This document shows, piece by piece, positions 32,951 through 41,317 of a DNA stretch of 60,276 nt (positions within the stretch are counted from its first letter, which is position 1; every line of letters starts with the position of its first letter). The DNA comes from Burkholderiales bacterium (GTDB lineage Bacteria > Pseudomonadota > Gammaproteobacteria > Burkholderiales > Burkholderiaceae_D), in assembly GCA_026399895.1 (NCBI GenBank), contig JAPLQC010000053.1:34842-95117 (forward strand). The letters run 5' to 3'. Position numbers and translations under genes: made by a program. The notes beneath the pieces are model-generated. The model had not been told where the DNA came from, ran no database searches, and saw only the letters and a program-made list of their open reading frames with translations.

Positions 32951-35900
32951 TTAGCTTCGGATGTTGATGATGGCCTGCGTCAGCGTATTGTTGGTTTCAA
33001 TCGCTTTGGCGTTAGCCTGGAAGTTACGCTGGGCAGTAATCAATTCAACCAGCTCGGCGGTAAGGTCGACGTTGGCACGCTCTCGCGCACCGGCACGTAC
33101 GGTACCGAAACCGGCCGAACCCGCTTCGCCGTACTTCGCATCACCCGACTTCGAGGTAGCGTAGTAGCTGGCATCACCAATCTGACGTAGACCCGTCGGT
33201 GCCGCAAAGTTGACCAGCACAATCTTGGCCAGTGACTTCTGCGAACCATTCGAGTAAGACGCAGAGACGAGACCATCGTCACCAATATCCACACCAATCA
33301 GATCACCCTCAGGACGACCGTTCTGATCTTGCTTCAAGACCGAAAACGGCGACGAGTACTGGGTCGACGAGGCGTAATCAATCGAGAACTGCAGCGTCGC
33401 ACCGGAAGCACCAATGGTGGTGGACTTAAATGCAATCGCTTCTTGTGGTGAGAACAATTTACCAGCGGTGTCAAAGGTCAGTTCGCCTTTGTCGAGGAAA
33501 ATTGGCGACCACAGATCGCGTGTTTCATCTTCCGAGAACGTCCCGGGGTCCGAAGTCTCCATACCGTCACGGTCGACGTACAGCGGGAAGCCATCGGTAT
33601 TTTTTGCTTGCGGCGGTTCGATCCACTTACTGGTGCTGCCGCGTGCGGAAGGCAGATCATTCAAGCCCCAGATCGAGTTAGCCGACACTTTGAGGAAAGA
33701 TTCATCCCCGGTAGTACCGGTGGTGAACTTGAAGAACTTACTGTTGGTGCCAGGCTTTTGATCGATTTCTACAGTCACACCGTTGACGGTACGACCAAAG
33801 TTATCGGCCAGCGCATTGACGCGACGCTCCAGCTCCTGACGGAACTCTTCCATCGTGTAGTCTGCTTTTTCCGGCATGGTGATCAAGCCGGTAACGTTAT
33901 CTACGGTCACCACAAACTGGTTATTCGAACCATCGACACGGAACTTGTTATCAAGGTTGATACCGATGGTGTTCCCTGATAAGACAGCTGGCTGCGAGGT
34001 AATCCCGCGCACCGGGGTGGCAGACGTATCTACTTTGACAGCGGTATCACCACGCTGCCATCCGAACAGCGAGTAGGCAAACGCAGAGGCCTTAGAAATC
34101 TCGATGCTCGAGGTATCGCCGGTCGTGCTGGAAGAAATCGTGAAGGCGTTATTGGCTTCATCAAACTTGACCTCGACGCCATAACGCTGATCAGCCGAGT
34201 CAATGATGGATGTACCGTTCGGTAGTACAGCCACACCCCATGCACCTGTAGCAGCATCGACGGCAGCGCCGACCGAACTCAGGCCAAACAGATCATTACG
34301 TGCGAGTGTGGCGGAGCGAATAGCCACCGAGGTATCACCGGCTGCCTTAAAGGTATAGGTTTGGCGTACCGGGTCGTAGCCAACGGTAACTTTAGCTGGG
34401 AAATCAATTTCTTTATCGATCGCCGCTTGCATCGCCGAGATAGCTTCATCCAGCTTGACCTGTGAAAGGTCAGCAACATCAAACTGGTTCTCGGTCAGCG
34501 AGATGGTTTTTTCAATGGCACCGACCTTCAAACGGAATAGGTTTGCAGTGACTGCATCTTCCGATGGCTTGAGTGTAGTGAAGTCGAAATAGCGCTGATC
34601 GCCATAGGACTTATTGATGGCGTTGGTAATTTCACGCGCAATCTCAACACCGGTATATTTCTTCGTCAGTGGCAGATCACCAAGATGGCTCAGATCGACC
34701 GTAATGGGTGTTGATGATGCATCGACACGCAGATCAAATATCAAGCTGCCGGGGTGTGAATGGACACCCAGTGCGATCGCCTCCAGCGAGCTATCCGCCG
34801 GGATGCTGGACGCATTCAGTAGATCTACCGTGAGCGTCTTGCTACCGTCACTGTTGTAACGGATCGAAGCATCGTACAGACTCGAAGGGTCGCCGGTAGG
34901 GAAGGTGACGTTGACACCGCGGATGTCATCGACCAACTCCTCTAGGGTGGCGCCGGTAAAGACATCGGACCCGAGGCGCAGCGTAAGATCGCTGCTCAGA
35001 TACTCAATATCGTATTTGATCTCTTCCGTAGTCTTAGATGTCGAACGGAGCTCATAACCCGCCAACACATTCGCCACCATCGAAAACTCAGGGATCACCG
35101 GCGGTACAGTTTCATCCTTAGGCAATAGAATCAAATCGCCATTGGCATTGAACGAAGCGAAGTAAGTCAGCGAGGTACTGTCGTTGATGGTTTGTGCCAT
35201 CTCTTCCAGTGTCGACACTTCGAGTGTTTCGGAAATCGAGCTGAGCTGGTAATCCGCATTGATCTCGGTAGGATCACCCGAACCACCGGCCAGGCCAACC
35301 ACTAGGGTGGCGTTCGGCGTTCCGGCTGTGTAGGTTGCGGTGTACTTACCACCTGCGACAATCGTCGTGGCCAACTCAGAGAGTGTGCCCGCAGTGTAAG
35401 TATCGTTACCGATACTGAGCTTGAGGCTGTCGGAGTCGTCTGCCGCCTCGAATGTCAACTCGGTAATCCGAGTGGTGTTGACGCCCTCAACCGGCTCGGG
35501 CGTTCCGCCATCGGTCAGCACAGCGGTCAGCGCATAGGTATCATCGATTTCGGTTGGGTCACCACTAACGCCTGTGAGCGATACGGAAAGCTTGCCGGCG
35601 ATGTTGGTTGCGTTGTACTTGCCACCCGCAATAATACTGGCGACCAGTGCATCAAGATCATCACCACTATAACTGAGCGGTGTGGCGCTATCGGTCGGAT
35701 CCGGCATAGTCAACGCAAAGGTAGTCGCCGCTGGGTCAGGGATAAACTCGACTTTGTTGATCTTGGTTTGGCGATCGGCTTCAGTATCTTTGATCGTCGC
35801 ACGTGTATTCAGCGTATAAGAGTCTGCATTTACGACTGGGCCGTAAGTTGCTCCTAAATTGCCTCCGGTCGCTTCGAATGCAGTTACCCGATCAGGGAAA

Positions 35901-36826
35901 TCAATACCGCTCTTCCACTCACCAATCAGGGTGTCCGTCAGAATGCCGCTACGAACCGTTGCAGCGGTTGAGGAAATCGGGTTTTTCAGATCATCGAGGT
36001 TGAATAGCTTGGTCACACCACGCGCAATATCCTGCGGTGGAATATCACTCTCGTTGCGGACTTCACCATACTTGTTAACGTACTGCTTCTCGCCAGATTT
36101 TTTATCCGACGATTGAATTAGCAGCTCTTGTAGCTTGGTGTCACCAATGTAGACATAGGTCTGCCATTTGTTGTTCGGATCTTCCGGTGTCGCGACCTGG
36201 GTCTTGCGGTAATAAACCGTGGCCAGGTAACCGTTACCACCCGCGTCATAGACGGTCACAGCAGTGGTTTTGTTGTAGGTTGTATCGTCGTTTTTATCGA
36301 ATGGCAGTACGGGTACTTTTGCATCCGCTGGCAAGTTCAAACCGAGCTGAACCGCTGAGGTAGCCACCGCATCACCGGTAGTCTTCCGAGGAATCAGCAA
36401 CTTGGACAGGTTATCAAGATCGGCCTTGCCCGAGGAGTCAACTGCCGCTGCGATCAAGGCCTGGCCAGCGGCGTTCACTACGTTGTATGAGTCGTTCAGC
36501 AGGAAGGTACCGTTACGCGTGTAGATATCCTGCAAACCATCCGCCGACTTCAGCGGGAAGAAACCGTCACCGGTAATCGCGATATCCAGCGAGTTAGCCG
36601 AGAATTGAATATTGCCCTGACTGAATTCCTGACTCACCTGTTTCAGCGCCACACCCTGGCCAATAACCGAAGAGGCTTTTTGTAGCGGCGAGGTCGCGAA
36701 AATATCGCCGAAGTCGGCGCGTGATCGCTTGAACCCGGTGGTACCCACGTTGGCGATGTTGTTACTGGTGACGGATAGCTGCGCAGTTGCGGCGTTCAGA
36801 CCGGTCAACGAAGTATAGAAAGACAT
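32951..36826 (-). CDS. flgE: Hook protein FlgE, giant (1291 aa)
   Basis: A 1291-residue hook protein, against about 400 in Salmonella and 700-900 in the longer forms I know. Conserved ends: MSFYTSLTGLNAATAQLSVT, SNNIANVGTTGFKRSRADF, and ITGDGFFPLKSADGLQDIYT; C-terminal VDLTAELVELITAQRNFQAN ending TLTQAIINIRS. About 900 residues are inserted in the outer domains. A repeated unit occurs near residues 375-430 and 465-525, with AGGKYNATNIAG and AGGKYTATYTAG, each followed by GDPTEI; the period is about 91 residues. It forms the universal joint outside the cell. CAGGAGAA precedes the ATG. Confidence 0.94.
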   Translation of the reverse strand: MSFYTSLTGLNAATAQLSVTSNNIANVGTTGFKRSRADFGDIFATSPLQKASSVIGQGVALKQVSQEFSQGNIQFSANSLDIAITGDGFFPLKSADGLQDIYTRNGTFLLNDSYNVVNAAGQALIAAAVDSSGKADLDNLSKLLIPRKTTGDAVATSAVQLGLNLPADAKVPVLPFDKNDDTTYNKTTAVTVYDAGGNGYLATVYYRKTQVATPEDPNNKWQTYVYIGDTKLQELLIQSSDKKSGEKQYVNKYGEVRNESDIPPQDIARGVTKLFNLDDLKNPISSTAATVRSGILTDTLIGEWKSGIDFPDRVTAFEATGGNLGATYGPVVNADSYTLNTRATIKDTEADRQTKINKVEFIPDPAATTFALTMPDPTDSATPLSYSGDDLDALVASIIAGGKYNATNIAGKLSVSLTGVSGDPTEIDDTYALTAVLTDGGTPEPVEGVNTTRITELTFEAADDSDSLKLSIGNDTYTAGTLSELATTIVAGGKYTATYTAGTPNATLVVGLAGGSGDPTEINADYQLSSISETLEVSTLEEMAQTINDSTSLTYFASFNANGDLILLPKDETVPPVIPEFSMVANVLAGYELRSTSKTTEEIKYDIEYLSSDLTLRLGSDVFTGATLEELVDDIRGVNVTFPTGDPSSLYDASIRYNSDGSKTLTVDLLNASSIPADSSLEAIALGVHSHPGSLIFDLRVDASSTPITVDLSHLGDLPLTKKYTGVEIAREITNAINKSYGDQRYFDFTTLKPSEDAVTANLFRLKVGAIEKTISLTENQFDVADLSQVKLDEAISAMQAAIDKEIDFPAKVTVGYDPVRQTYTFKAAGDTSVAIRSATLARNDLFGLSSVGAAVDAATGAWGVAVLPNGTSIIDSADQRYGVEVKFDEANNAFTISSSTTGDTSSIEISKASAFAYSLFGWQRGDTAVKVDTSATPVRGITSQPAVLSGNTIGINLDNKFRVDGSNNQFVVTVDNVTGLITMPEKADYTMEEFRQELERRVNALADNFGRTVNGVTVEIDQKPGTNSKFFKFTTGTTGDESFLKVSANSIWGLNDLPSARGSTSKWIEPPQAKNTDGFPLYVDRDGMETSDPGTFSEDETRDLWSPIFLDKGELTFDTAGKLFSPQEAIAFKSTTIGASGATLQFSIDYASSTQYSSPFSVLKQDQNGRPEGDLIGVDIGDDGLVSASYSNGSQKSLAKIVLVNFAAPTGLRQIGDASYYATSKSGDAKYGEAGSAGFGTVRAGARERANVDLTAELVELITAQRNFQANAKAIETNNTLTQAIINIRS

Positions 36827-36856
36827 GTGGTGTTCTCCTGAATTGCTGGTAGGCGG

Positions 36857-37579
36857 TTATTCGTTACCGATGCGCTTGATCTCGCTGATACTCAACTGCG
36901 AGCCATCGTTAAATTCGAGCTTCATGTCGCCGGTCACCTGATCGGTGTTCACGCTGCGGACATAAGCCATGGTGGTAATCGTGGGCTTGCTGGCAGTACC
37001 AAAGCGCGTTGCACTAGCTTCAACACGATAGGCACCGTTGTTCTGCAGATTGCCGTTGTCGTCTTTGCCGTCCCATGCAAAAGCGAATTCGCCTTTTTTC
37101 TGGGCGCCGACTTGACCGGTGCGTACTAACTGCCCCGCTGAGTTGTAGACCTTCAGCGTGAGCGAATCGACATCGGTCGGCAGCGTCACAAAGCCATTAA
37201 CGGCAGCACCGTCATAAACAGCTTTACCGTCGGTGACGCCGACGGTTTTACCGATCAGTGCCGAAGCACCTGAAATCTGTGAAGTAGACAGCGACTTGAC
37301 CAGTGACTCCATCGAGCCGGACATTTTTGTCGTCGCTTCCAACTGCGAGAACTGCGCCAGCTGAGATACAAACGCGGTGTTATCCATCGGGTCTAATGGG
37401 TTCTGGTTTTTCAGCTGGGTCGTAAACAGCGTCAGAAACGCGGTTTGGCCCATCTGATCATCCTTGCCATTGATGATCGCGTTCTCTTGGTCCTGCTTAT
37501 ATTGCGTCGTCGTCTTAATATTCGACGGCAATGTGTAGTTATTCGTGGTCGCTGCTGCGCCAGTGCTCGGGATTGCCAT
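36857..37579 (-). CDS. flgD: Hook cap / scaffolding protein FlgD
   Basis: A 240-residue FlgD. Motifs: AFLTLFTTQLKNQNPLDPMD and NTAFVSQLAQFSQLEATTKM at about residues 48-90, and a C-terminal FlgD Ig-like domain with LKVYNSAGQLVRTGQVGAQ and FAFAWDGKDDNGNLQNNGAY. It caps the growing hook and is discarded later. Size is normal although the hook subunit it places is three times the usual length, so the cap must accommodate bulky subunits. It lies between flgC and flgE, 30 bp from flgE. Confidence 0.95.
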   Translation of the reverse strand: MAIPSTGAAATTNNYTLPSNIKTTTQYKQDQENAIINGKDDQMGQTAFLTLFTTQLKNQNPLDPMDNTAFVSQLAQFSQLEATTKMSGSMESLVKSLSTSQISGASALIGKTVGVTDGKAVYDGAAVNGFVTLPTDVDSLTLKVYNSAGQLVRTGQVGAQKKGEFAFAWDGKDDNGNLQNNGAYRVEASATRFGTASKPTITTMAYVRSVNTDQVTGDMKLEFNDGSQLSISEIKRIGNE

Positions 37580-37590
37580 AAGGTTTTACC

Positions 37591-38022
37591 TCACGCCTTA
37601 ATCAATTCGATGGTGCGCATCATTAATTCGCGCGCCGTGTTCACCACTTCAACGTTGTTCTGATATGAGCGCGAAGCTGCCATCAGATCGACCATCTCGT
37701 TGACTTCATTGACGTTGGCTTGATAGACGAAGCCATCTTTGTCAGCGAGTGGGTTGTTGGGGTCGTAGACTTTCGGGATCGGCTTGGTGTCATCGACAAT
37801 TTTGTCGACCTTGACACCGCCGATATATTCGGCGCCGGGATGAGTCATGGACTCATCCATCAATGCTTTAAATACAGTTCGCTTGCCGCGATAGGCCAGG
37901 TCCTCGCTCGCGGCCGTAGTGCCGGCGTTCGCCAAGTTGGAAGCGGTGGTGTTCATTCGGATCAGCTGCGCATTAAGCGCGGTACCGCCGATGCCGAAAA
38001 TGTTATCGATTGACATTGCCAT
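37591..38022 (-). CDS. flgC: Proximal rod protein FlgC
   Basis: A 143-residue rod protein with IDNIFGIGGTALNAQLIRMN, TTASNLANAGTTAASEDLAY and C-terminal NEVNEMVDLMAASRSYQNN. GAGGGGAG precedes the ATG at 38022. Normal size and intact; second gene of the flgB operon, 6 bp after flgB. Confidence 0.95.
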   Translation of the reverse strand: MAMSIDNIFGIGGTALNAQLIRMNTTASNLANAGTTAASEDLAYRGKRTVFKALMDESMTHPGAEYIGGVKVDKIVDDTKPIPKVYDPNNPLADKDGFVYQANVNEVNEMVDLMAASRSYQNNVEVVNTARELMMRTIELIKA

Positions 38023-38028
38023 GATCTA

Positions 38029-38418
38029 TTACTCCCCTCTCAAGGCCTTGCGTACACCGCCAACGCGGTCTTGCAGAAACGACAGCGTGGCCTGGTAATC
38101 AGCAGCCGCTTTACCGTAGCGCGCCTGTTCAACGGTCAGTTCGACGGTGTTGCCGTCGACGGATGCGTTAAATGGTGTGCGGTAGCGCATGCCATCGTCA
38201 TCCGGCACGACATCGGCAAATGGGAAATGGGTGCCATGAGTATTGGCCATCAAATCGTTTGGCTCGAACTTGGCCATCACGGTTTTGAAGTCAAGCTCAC
38301 GCGCCTTAAAGTGCGGGGTGTCATCGTTGGCGATATTGCGCGCAAGGACTTCCATGCGCTTATCACGCACACGTAGCGCTTTCTCATGCACACCCAATGC
38401 AGTACTCAATACATCCAT
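38029..38418 (-). CDS. flgB: Proximal rod protein FlgB
   Basis: A 129-residue rod protein: LGVHEKALRVRDKRMEVLAR, NIANDDTPHFKARELDF and GNTVELTVEQARYGKAAADY. It is the first gene of the long minus-strand hook-basal body operon. AAGGAG lies upstream of the ATG. The sigma-54 promoter at 38489-38504 with two upstream palindromes controls the operon, consistent with a class of early-middle flagellar genes under an FlrC/FleR-like activator. Confidence 0.95.
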   Translation of the reverse strand: MDVLSTALGVHEKALRVRDKRMEVLARNIANDDTPHFKARELDFKTVMAKFEPNDLMANTHGTHFPFADVVPDDDGMRYRTPFNASVDGNTVELTVEQARYGKAAADYQATLSFLQDRVGGVRKALRGE

Positions 38419-38488
38419 CTCATGCTCCTTGCGGCGGTTAGCGAAATATCGACAGGCCGCTTAAGTTTCCAACTGTCGATCCGACCAT

Positions 38489-38504
38489 TGCAAAGGTCGT
38501 GCCA
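38489..38504 (-). promoter_or_regulatory. Sigma-54 promoter of the flgB operon
   Basis: Minus-strand TGGCAC-GACCT-TTGCA is a full sigma-54 consensus. Transcription would start near 38477, giving a leader of about 60 nt to flgB. Confidence 0.87.
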
Positions 38505-38546
38505 GTGTGAATTTGAGAGGGATTTCCGACGCTTGGTGCGTTGATG

Positions 38547-38597
38547 CGGCAAAGCTTTGCCGGCGGTGGGTGCGGTGCATGCGGCCAGTGTTTGCCG
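38547..38597. promoter_or_regulatory. Candidate activator sites upstream of flgB
   Basis: A perfect 16-bp palindrome CGGCAAAGCTTTGCCG at 38547-38562 and a degenerate second copy CGGCCAGTGTTTGCCG at 38582-38597, 35 bp apart. They lie 43-93 bp upstream of the sigma-54 promoter. This is the best example of the CGGCAA-N4-TTGCCG motif in the window. Confidence 0.65.
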
Positions 38598-38607
38598 CTA
38601 CCGTCAA

Positions 38608-39573
38608 TTACATGCGCGACAACTCCATCTTCGCCACAGTGCTGGTGAAGTTACCAAGACGATCGCGCGCATTCGACTTCAAGCCTTCAACAATCGAGTT
38701 ACGGGTGATAACACCGCTGGGATCACGCCCCTCATATAAGTAAGCCGCTTGCTTGCCATTGATATTGAGCGGTGCATCAACCCGCGTCTCATTGCGTGCG
38801 GCTGGGGTCAGTACGGTTAGGTAAAGATCATCCAGTGACGCAGGTCCGAAGTCTTTCAGGCGGGTGTCGCTGAAATAACGATCCACCAGATCGAGCTGCT
38901 GCAGTACCGATAGATTCGTGATCTCTTTTGGATTCTGCCCATAGCCGGCGCTGGCAGCGCCGCGGTTGCCGCCCGAGCAGAATTGAATAATGCCGTGGCA
39001 GCTGCCGTTGGTGGCGCGGGGGTTCAGGCCATCAGACTCCATCAGCGACATTCGCGCGAAATCATCCGGTGCGAAGTGGTGCCGCTTACCGAGCGAAATA
39101 ATCTTGTCGCGCACGGCGGCCAGCTCGGTTGAGGCCATATAGCCTTTGGCGACCGCGCGCTGCAGGGTGCGGTCGAGTGTCGGCGTATTTATATTAGGGC
39201 CGTTCAAATTAAGCTGGGCGCGTGCCACCTCGGATTGGCGCAGCTGTAGCGCGGCGGTGGTGGTCATCGGCGCCATATTGATCGCCTGCCCGGGCATGAT
39301 GCGGTTCGGGTCTTCAATGCCATTCTCGCGCGCGACGGTTTGCGCCAACTGCAACACCTGCGAATTACTAAATTGATGCGCCGCGTCGCCCAGATGCCGG
39401 CGCGTCAGGCTCATCAGGGTGTCGCCAGGCTTGACGGTCACCATCTGCATATCGGTTTTCACGCCGGCCAGCGCCTGACGAAAGGCGTTCGTCGACGACG
39501 CCCGTTCGCGCGGGCGCGTTTGTGCTGTCGCGTCGTTGGCGATGGCATTGGTCTGTGAAGGCCGGATCTGCAT
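38608..39573 (-). CDS. LysM / lytic-transglycosylase-like protein
   Basis: A 321-residue protein started at the ATG at 39573, which has AGGAG five bases upstream, instead of an in-frame ATG at 39609. A LysM domain at about residues 42-100 (VTVKPGDTLMSLTRRHLG, NRIMPGQAINM) precedes an SLT-like domain (FARMSLMESDGLNPRATNGS, CHGIIQFCSGGNRGAA, and YLTVLTPAA), with the catalytic Glu likely in LMESDG. It binds and probably cleaves peptidoglycan. No signal peptide is evident, so export through the flagellar system is possible, as for other rod-associated lysins (inference). It sits between flgB and flgA, while FlgJ here lacks a hydrolase domain. Confidence 0.75.
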   Translation of the reverse strand: MQIRPSQTNAIANDATAQTRPRERASSTNAFRQALAGVKTDMQMVTVKPGDTLMSLTRRHLGDAAHQFSNSQVLQLAQTVARENGIEDPNRIMPGQAINMAPMTTTAALQLRQSEVARAQLNLNGPNINTPTLDRTLQRAVAKGYMASTELAAVRDKIISLGKRHHFAPDDFARMSLMESDGLNPRATNGSCHGIIQFCSGGNRGAASAGYGQNPKEITNLSVLQQLDLVDRYFSDTRLKDFGPASLDDLYLTVLTPAARNETRVDAPLNINGKQAAYLYEGRDPSGVITRNSIVEGLKSNARDRLGNFTSTVAKMELSRM

Positions 39574-39701
39574 TGTGGCTCCTCGTTGGGGCTGGTATTG
39601 TTTTTGCACTACTGGGCCCAGCTGTCGGAAATTTGCACAACCGGCGCCCGCTATAACCTGAATCTAGCAAGGCTCGTTCCAGTTATTGAATCGGTTACAG
39701 A

Positions 39702-40445
39702 ATGAAGATGACACCCAATTCCACCCAAATTGCCGCGGTTTCGCTGCTGTTGGCGGCTGTTTGCGCGCAAGCGGCAACACCGCTCGAGCAGATGAATGCC
39801 GCGTTGACGGAATGGGTCGGTGTACAAAACGGTGTGCCCGCCTCCAGCGTTACCGTCGTGCCGCCGGATGCGCGTGTCGCGGTGCAGCCCTGTGCCAGCA
39901 CCTATGTATTTGACTACCCGTTTGTCAGCCGAGACAGTGTGCGGGTCCGCTGTACCAAGCCAAATTGGCAACTATTCATGAAGGTCGGACTGGTCTCCGG
40001 ATCGGCGCCGGCCACTTTGACACCAGGCGCGTCCGCCGCCAAAGCGGCACCAGCGCCGGAATTCCGACAGGTAGTGGTTGCCGCCACCAACTTACCCGCG
40101 GGACAGGTATTACAGCGAGACTCGCTCAAGCTGGACCGCATGGAGGCCGACAAGATAAGTAAGGCCCACTATTTGGAAAACCAGGGCTTGGAAGGTCAGG
40201 AATTGCTGCGCGCGGTGCGCGCCGGCGAACCCATCCGAGTTTCGGACCTTCGCCCCGCCACCCTGGTCAAGCGCGGCGAAATGGTCTTGATGACCATTGG
40301 CTCCCCTGCTACCTTTGAAATATCAGTCAAGGCTGAAGCGATGCAAGATGGTCGTGTCGGCGAACAGATTAAATTGCGGAATACCGAGTCTGGCCGAACA
40401 TTGTCGGGCGTTGTCACCGGCAAAGGCACGGCGAAAGGCTTGTGA
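39702..40445 (+). CDS. flgA: P-ring assembly chaperone FlgA
   Basis: A 247-residue periplasmic protein with a signal peptide to about residue 25 (LLLAAVCAQA) and a C-terminal SAF/FlgA domain: VVVAATNLPAGQVLQRDSL, LLRAVRAGEPIRVSDLRPAT, and the end AEAMQDGRVGEQIKLRNTES. It helps FlgI assemble the P ring. It diverges from the LysM/SLT gene and precedes flgM, which has its own sigma-28 promoter. Normal family length. No good sigma-54 or sigma-28 site was seen before it. Confidence 0.93.
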   Translation: MKMTPNSTQIAAVSLLLAAVCAQAATPLEQMNAALTEWVGVQNGVPASSVTVVPPDARVAVQPCASTYVFDYPFVSRDSVRVRCTKPNWQLFMKVGLVSGSAPATLTPGASAAKAAPAPEFRQVVVAATNLPAGQVLQRDSLKLDRMEADKISKAHYLENQGLEGQELLRAVRAGEPIRVSDLRPATLVKRGEMVLMTIGSPATFEISVKAEAMQDGRVGEQIKLRNTESGRTLSGVVTGKGTAKGL

Positions 40446-40482
40446 TGCCGAATCGACAACAAAAAATTTATGTCCGGAGCGC

Positions 40483-40509
40483 TAAAGTTCTCTCAAGTGC
40501 GTCCGATAC
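40483..40509 (+). promoter_or_regulatory. FliA (sigma-28) promoter of flgM
   Basis: TAAAGTTC-N11-TCCGATAC, near consensus. FlgM being under FliA control gives a feedback loop, as in other bacteria. The start is expected near 40516, about 42 nt before the flgM ATG. Confidence 0.85.
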
Positions 40510-40534
40510 TCGTTGTGACAGGAGTAAAAGGCCT

Positions 40535-40561
40535 ATGGCCGAAAGCGAGAAAACACTATGA
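40535..40561 (+). CDS. Eight-codon leader ORF overlapping flgM
   Basis: An ATG at 40535 opens a frame MAESEKTL that stops at 40559-40561, its ATGA overlapping the flgM start at 40558. AAAGG lies five bases before this ATG and AGGAG a little farther, whereas flgM's own ATG has only a weak site. Translation of the leader would couple to flgM, an arrangement that may set FlgM levels. No coding role of its own is proposed. Confidence 0.4.
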   Translation: MAESEKTL

Positions 40562-40875
40562 GCAACCCAATTTCCAGTATTTTCAGCGGCAGCCCCACGC
40601 TAGACAAGGCGACGCTGGAGAAAGCCAAGCGCAAGGTTCTGGATCGTCCGTTCGACGGGCAGTCCGAACCGGCAAAGGCAGCGCAAGCCAAAGTCGCGGC
40701 AACACGCGACGATGAGCTGTTGCTGTCGCCGATTGCCAAGCAAGCCATGGCCGAGCCAGCGTTCGACCGCAATAAAGTCGAAGCGATCAAACAAGCAATC
40801 CAGGATGGTAGTTACCCTGTGAACGCGCGCCGCATCGCCGAGAGTTTTGCGGCGATGGAAAAGCTGATCGACTAA
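40558..40875 (+). CDS. flgM: Anti-sigma-28 factor FlgM
   Basis: A 105-residue protein with the FlgM C-terminal domain: LLSPIAKQAMAEPAFDRNKV, EAIKQAIQDGSYPVNARRIA ending ESFAAMEKLID. It holds FliA inactive until the hook is finished and FlgM is exported. The N-terminal half is more charged and variable. It lies between flgA and flgN, with a FliA promoter in front and an eight-codon leader frame overlapping its start. Confidence 0.93.
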   Translation: MSNPISSIFSGSPTLDKATLEKAKRKVLDRPFDGQSEPAKAAQAKVAATRDDELLLSPIAKQAMAEPAFDRNKVEAIKQAIQDGSYPVNARRIAESFAAMEKLID

Positions 40876-40885
40876 TCTGCTGCCG

Positions 40886-41317
40886 ATGATGAACGCATCA
40901 CCTCTTTCCGCCGCGACCGCGCCGGGCGCTGATCTTGCGTCCGCGATGGCCTATGGCAATGCCCTGCATGGCCTGCTGGAGAAAGAATTCGACGCGCTGA
41001 AGGCGCAGGAACTCGATCGTTTTGAGTCGCTGCAACCAGAAAAACTGCAGATTTTCGAGGTACTCGCCCAGCTAGTACCGCGAGAGGAACCCGAGCAGGC
41101 GCTCGAGCGTCCGGAGTGGCAAGGCTTTCGCGAGTTGATCGCCGCCTGCCGCGATCTGCACCGTCGTAATGAAGTCCTTATCAGCCGCAAGCTCGACGCG
41201 ATTCGCGGCGCGCTCCATACCCTGCGCGGCGCCGATCCGACCGCCCCGGTCGAGGTCTATGACCGTCTTGGCCGCATGGCGCGCATGCGCGGCGGCCGCG
41301 GCTACGAAGAGGTTTAA
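40886..41317 (+). CDS. flgN: Export chaperone FlgN
   Basis: A 143-residue helical protein: AYGNALHGLLEKEFDALKAQ, LQPEKLQIFEVLAQLVPREE and ELIAACRDLHRRNEVLISRK. FlgN escorts FlgK and FlgL to the export gate. Position after flgM is classical. Since FlgK here is twice normal length, FlgN serves an unusually large client, but chaperones bind only the conserved C-terminal end. It overlaps the stop of the convergent fhlB gene by 4 nt. Confidence 0.88.
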   Translation: MMNASPLSAATAPGADLASAMAYGNALHGLLEKEFDALKAQELDRFESLQPEKLQIFEVLAQLVPREEPEQALERPEWQGFRELIAACRDLHRRNEVLISRKLDAIRGALHTLRGADPTAPVEVYDRLGRMARMRGGRGYEEV

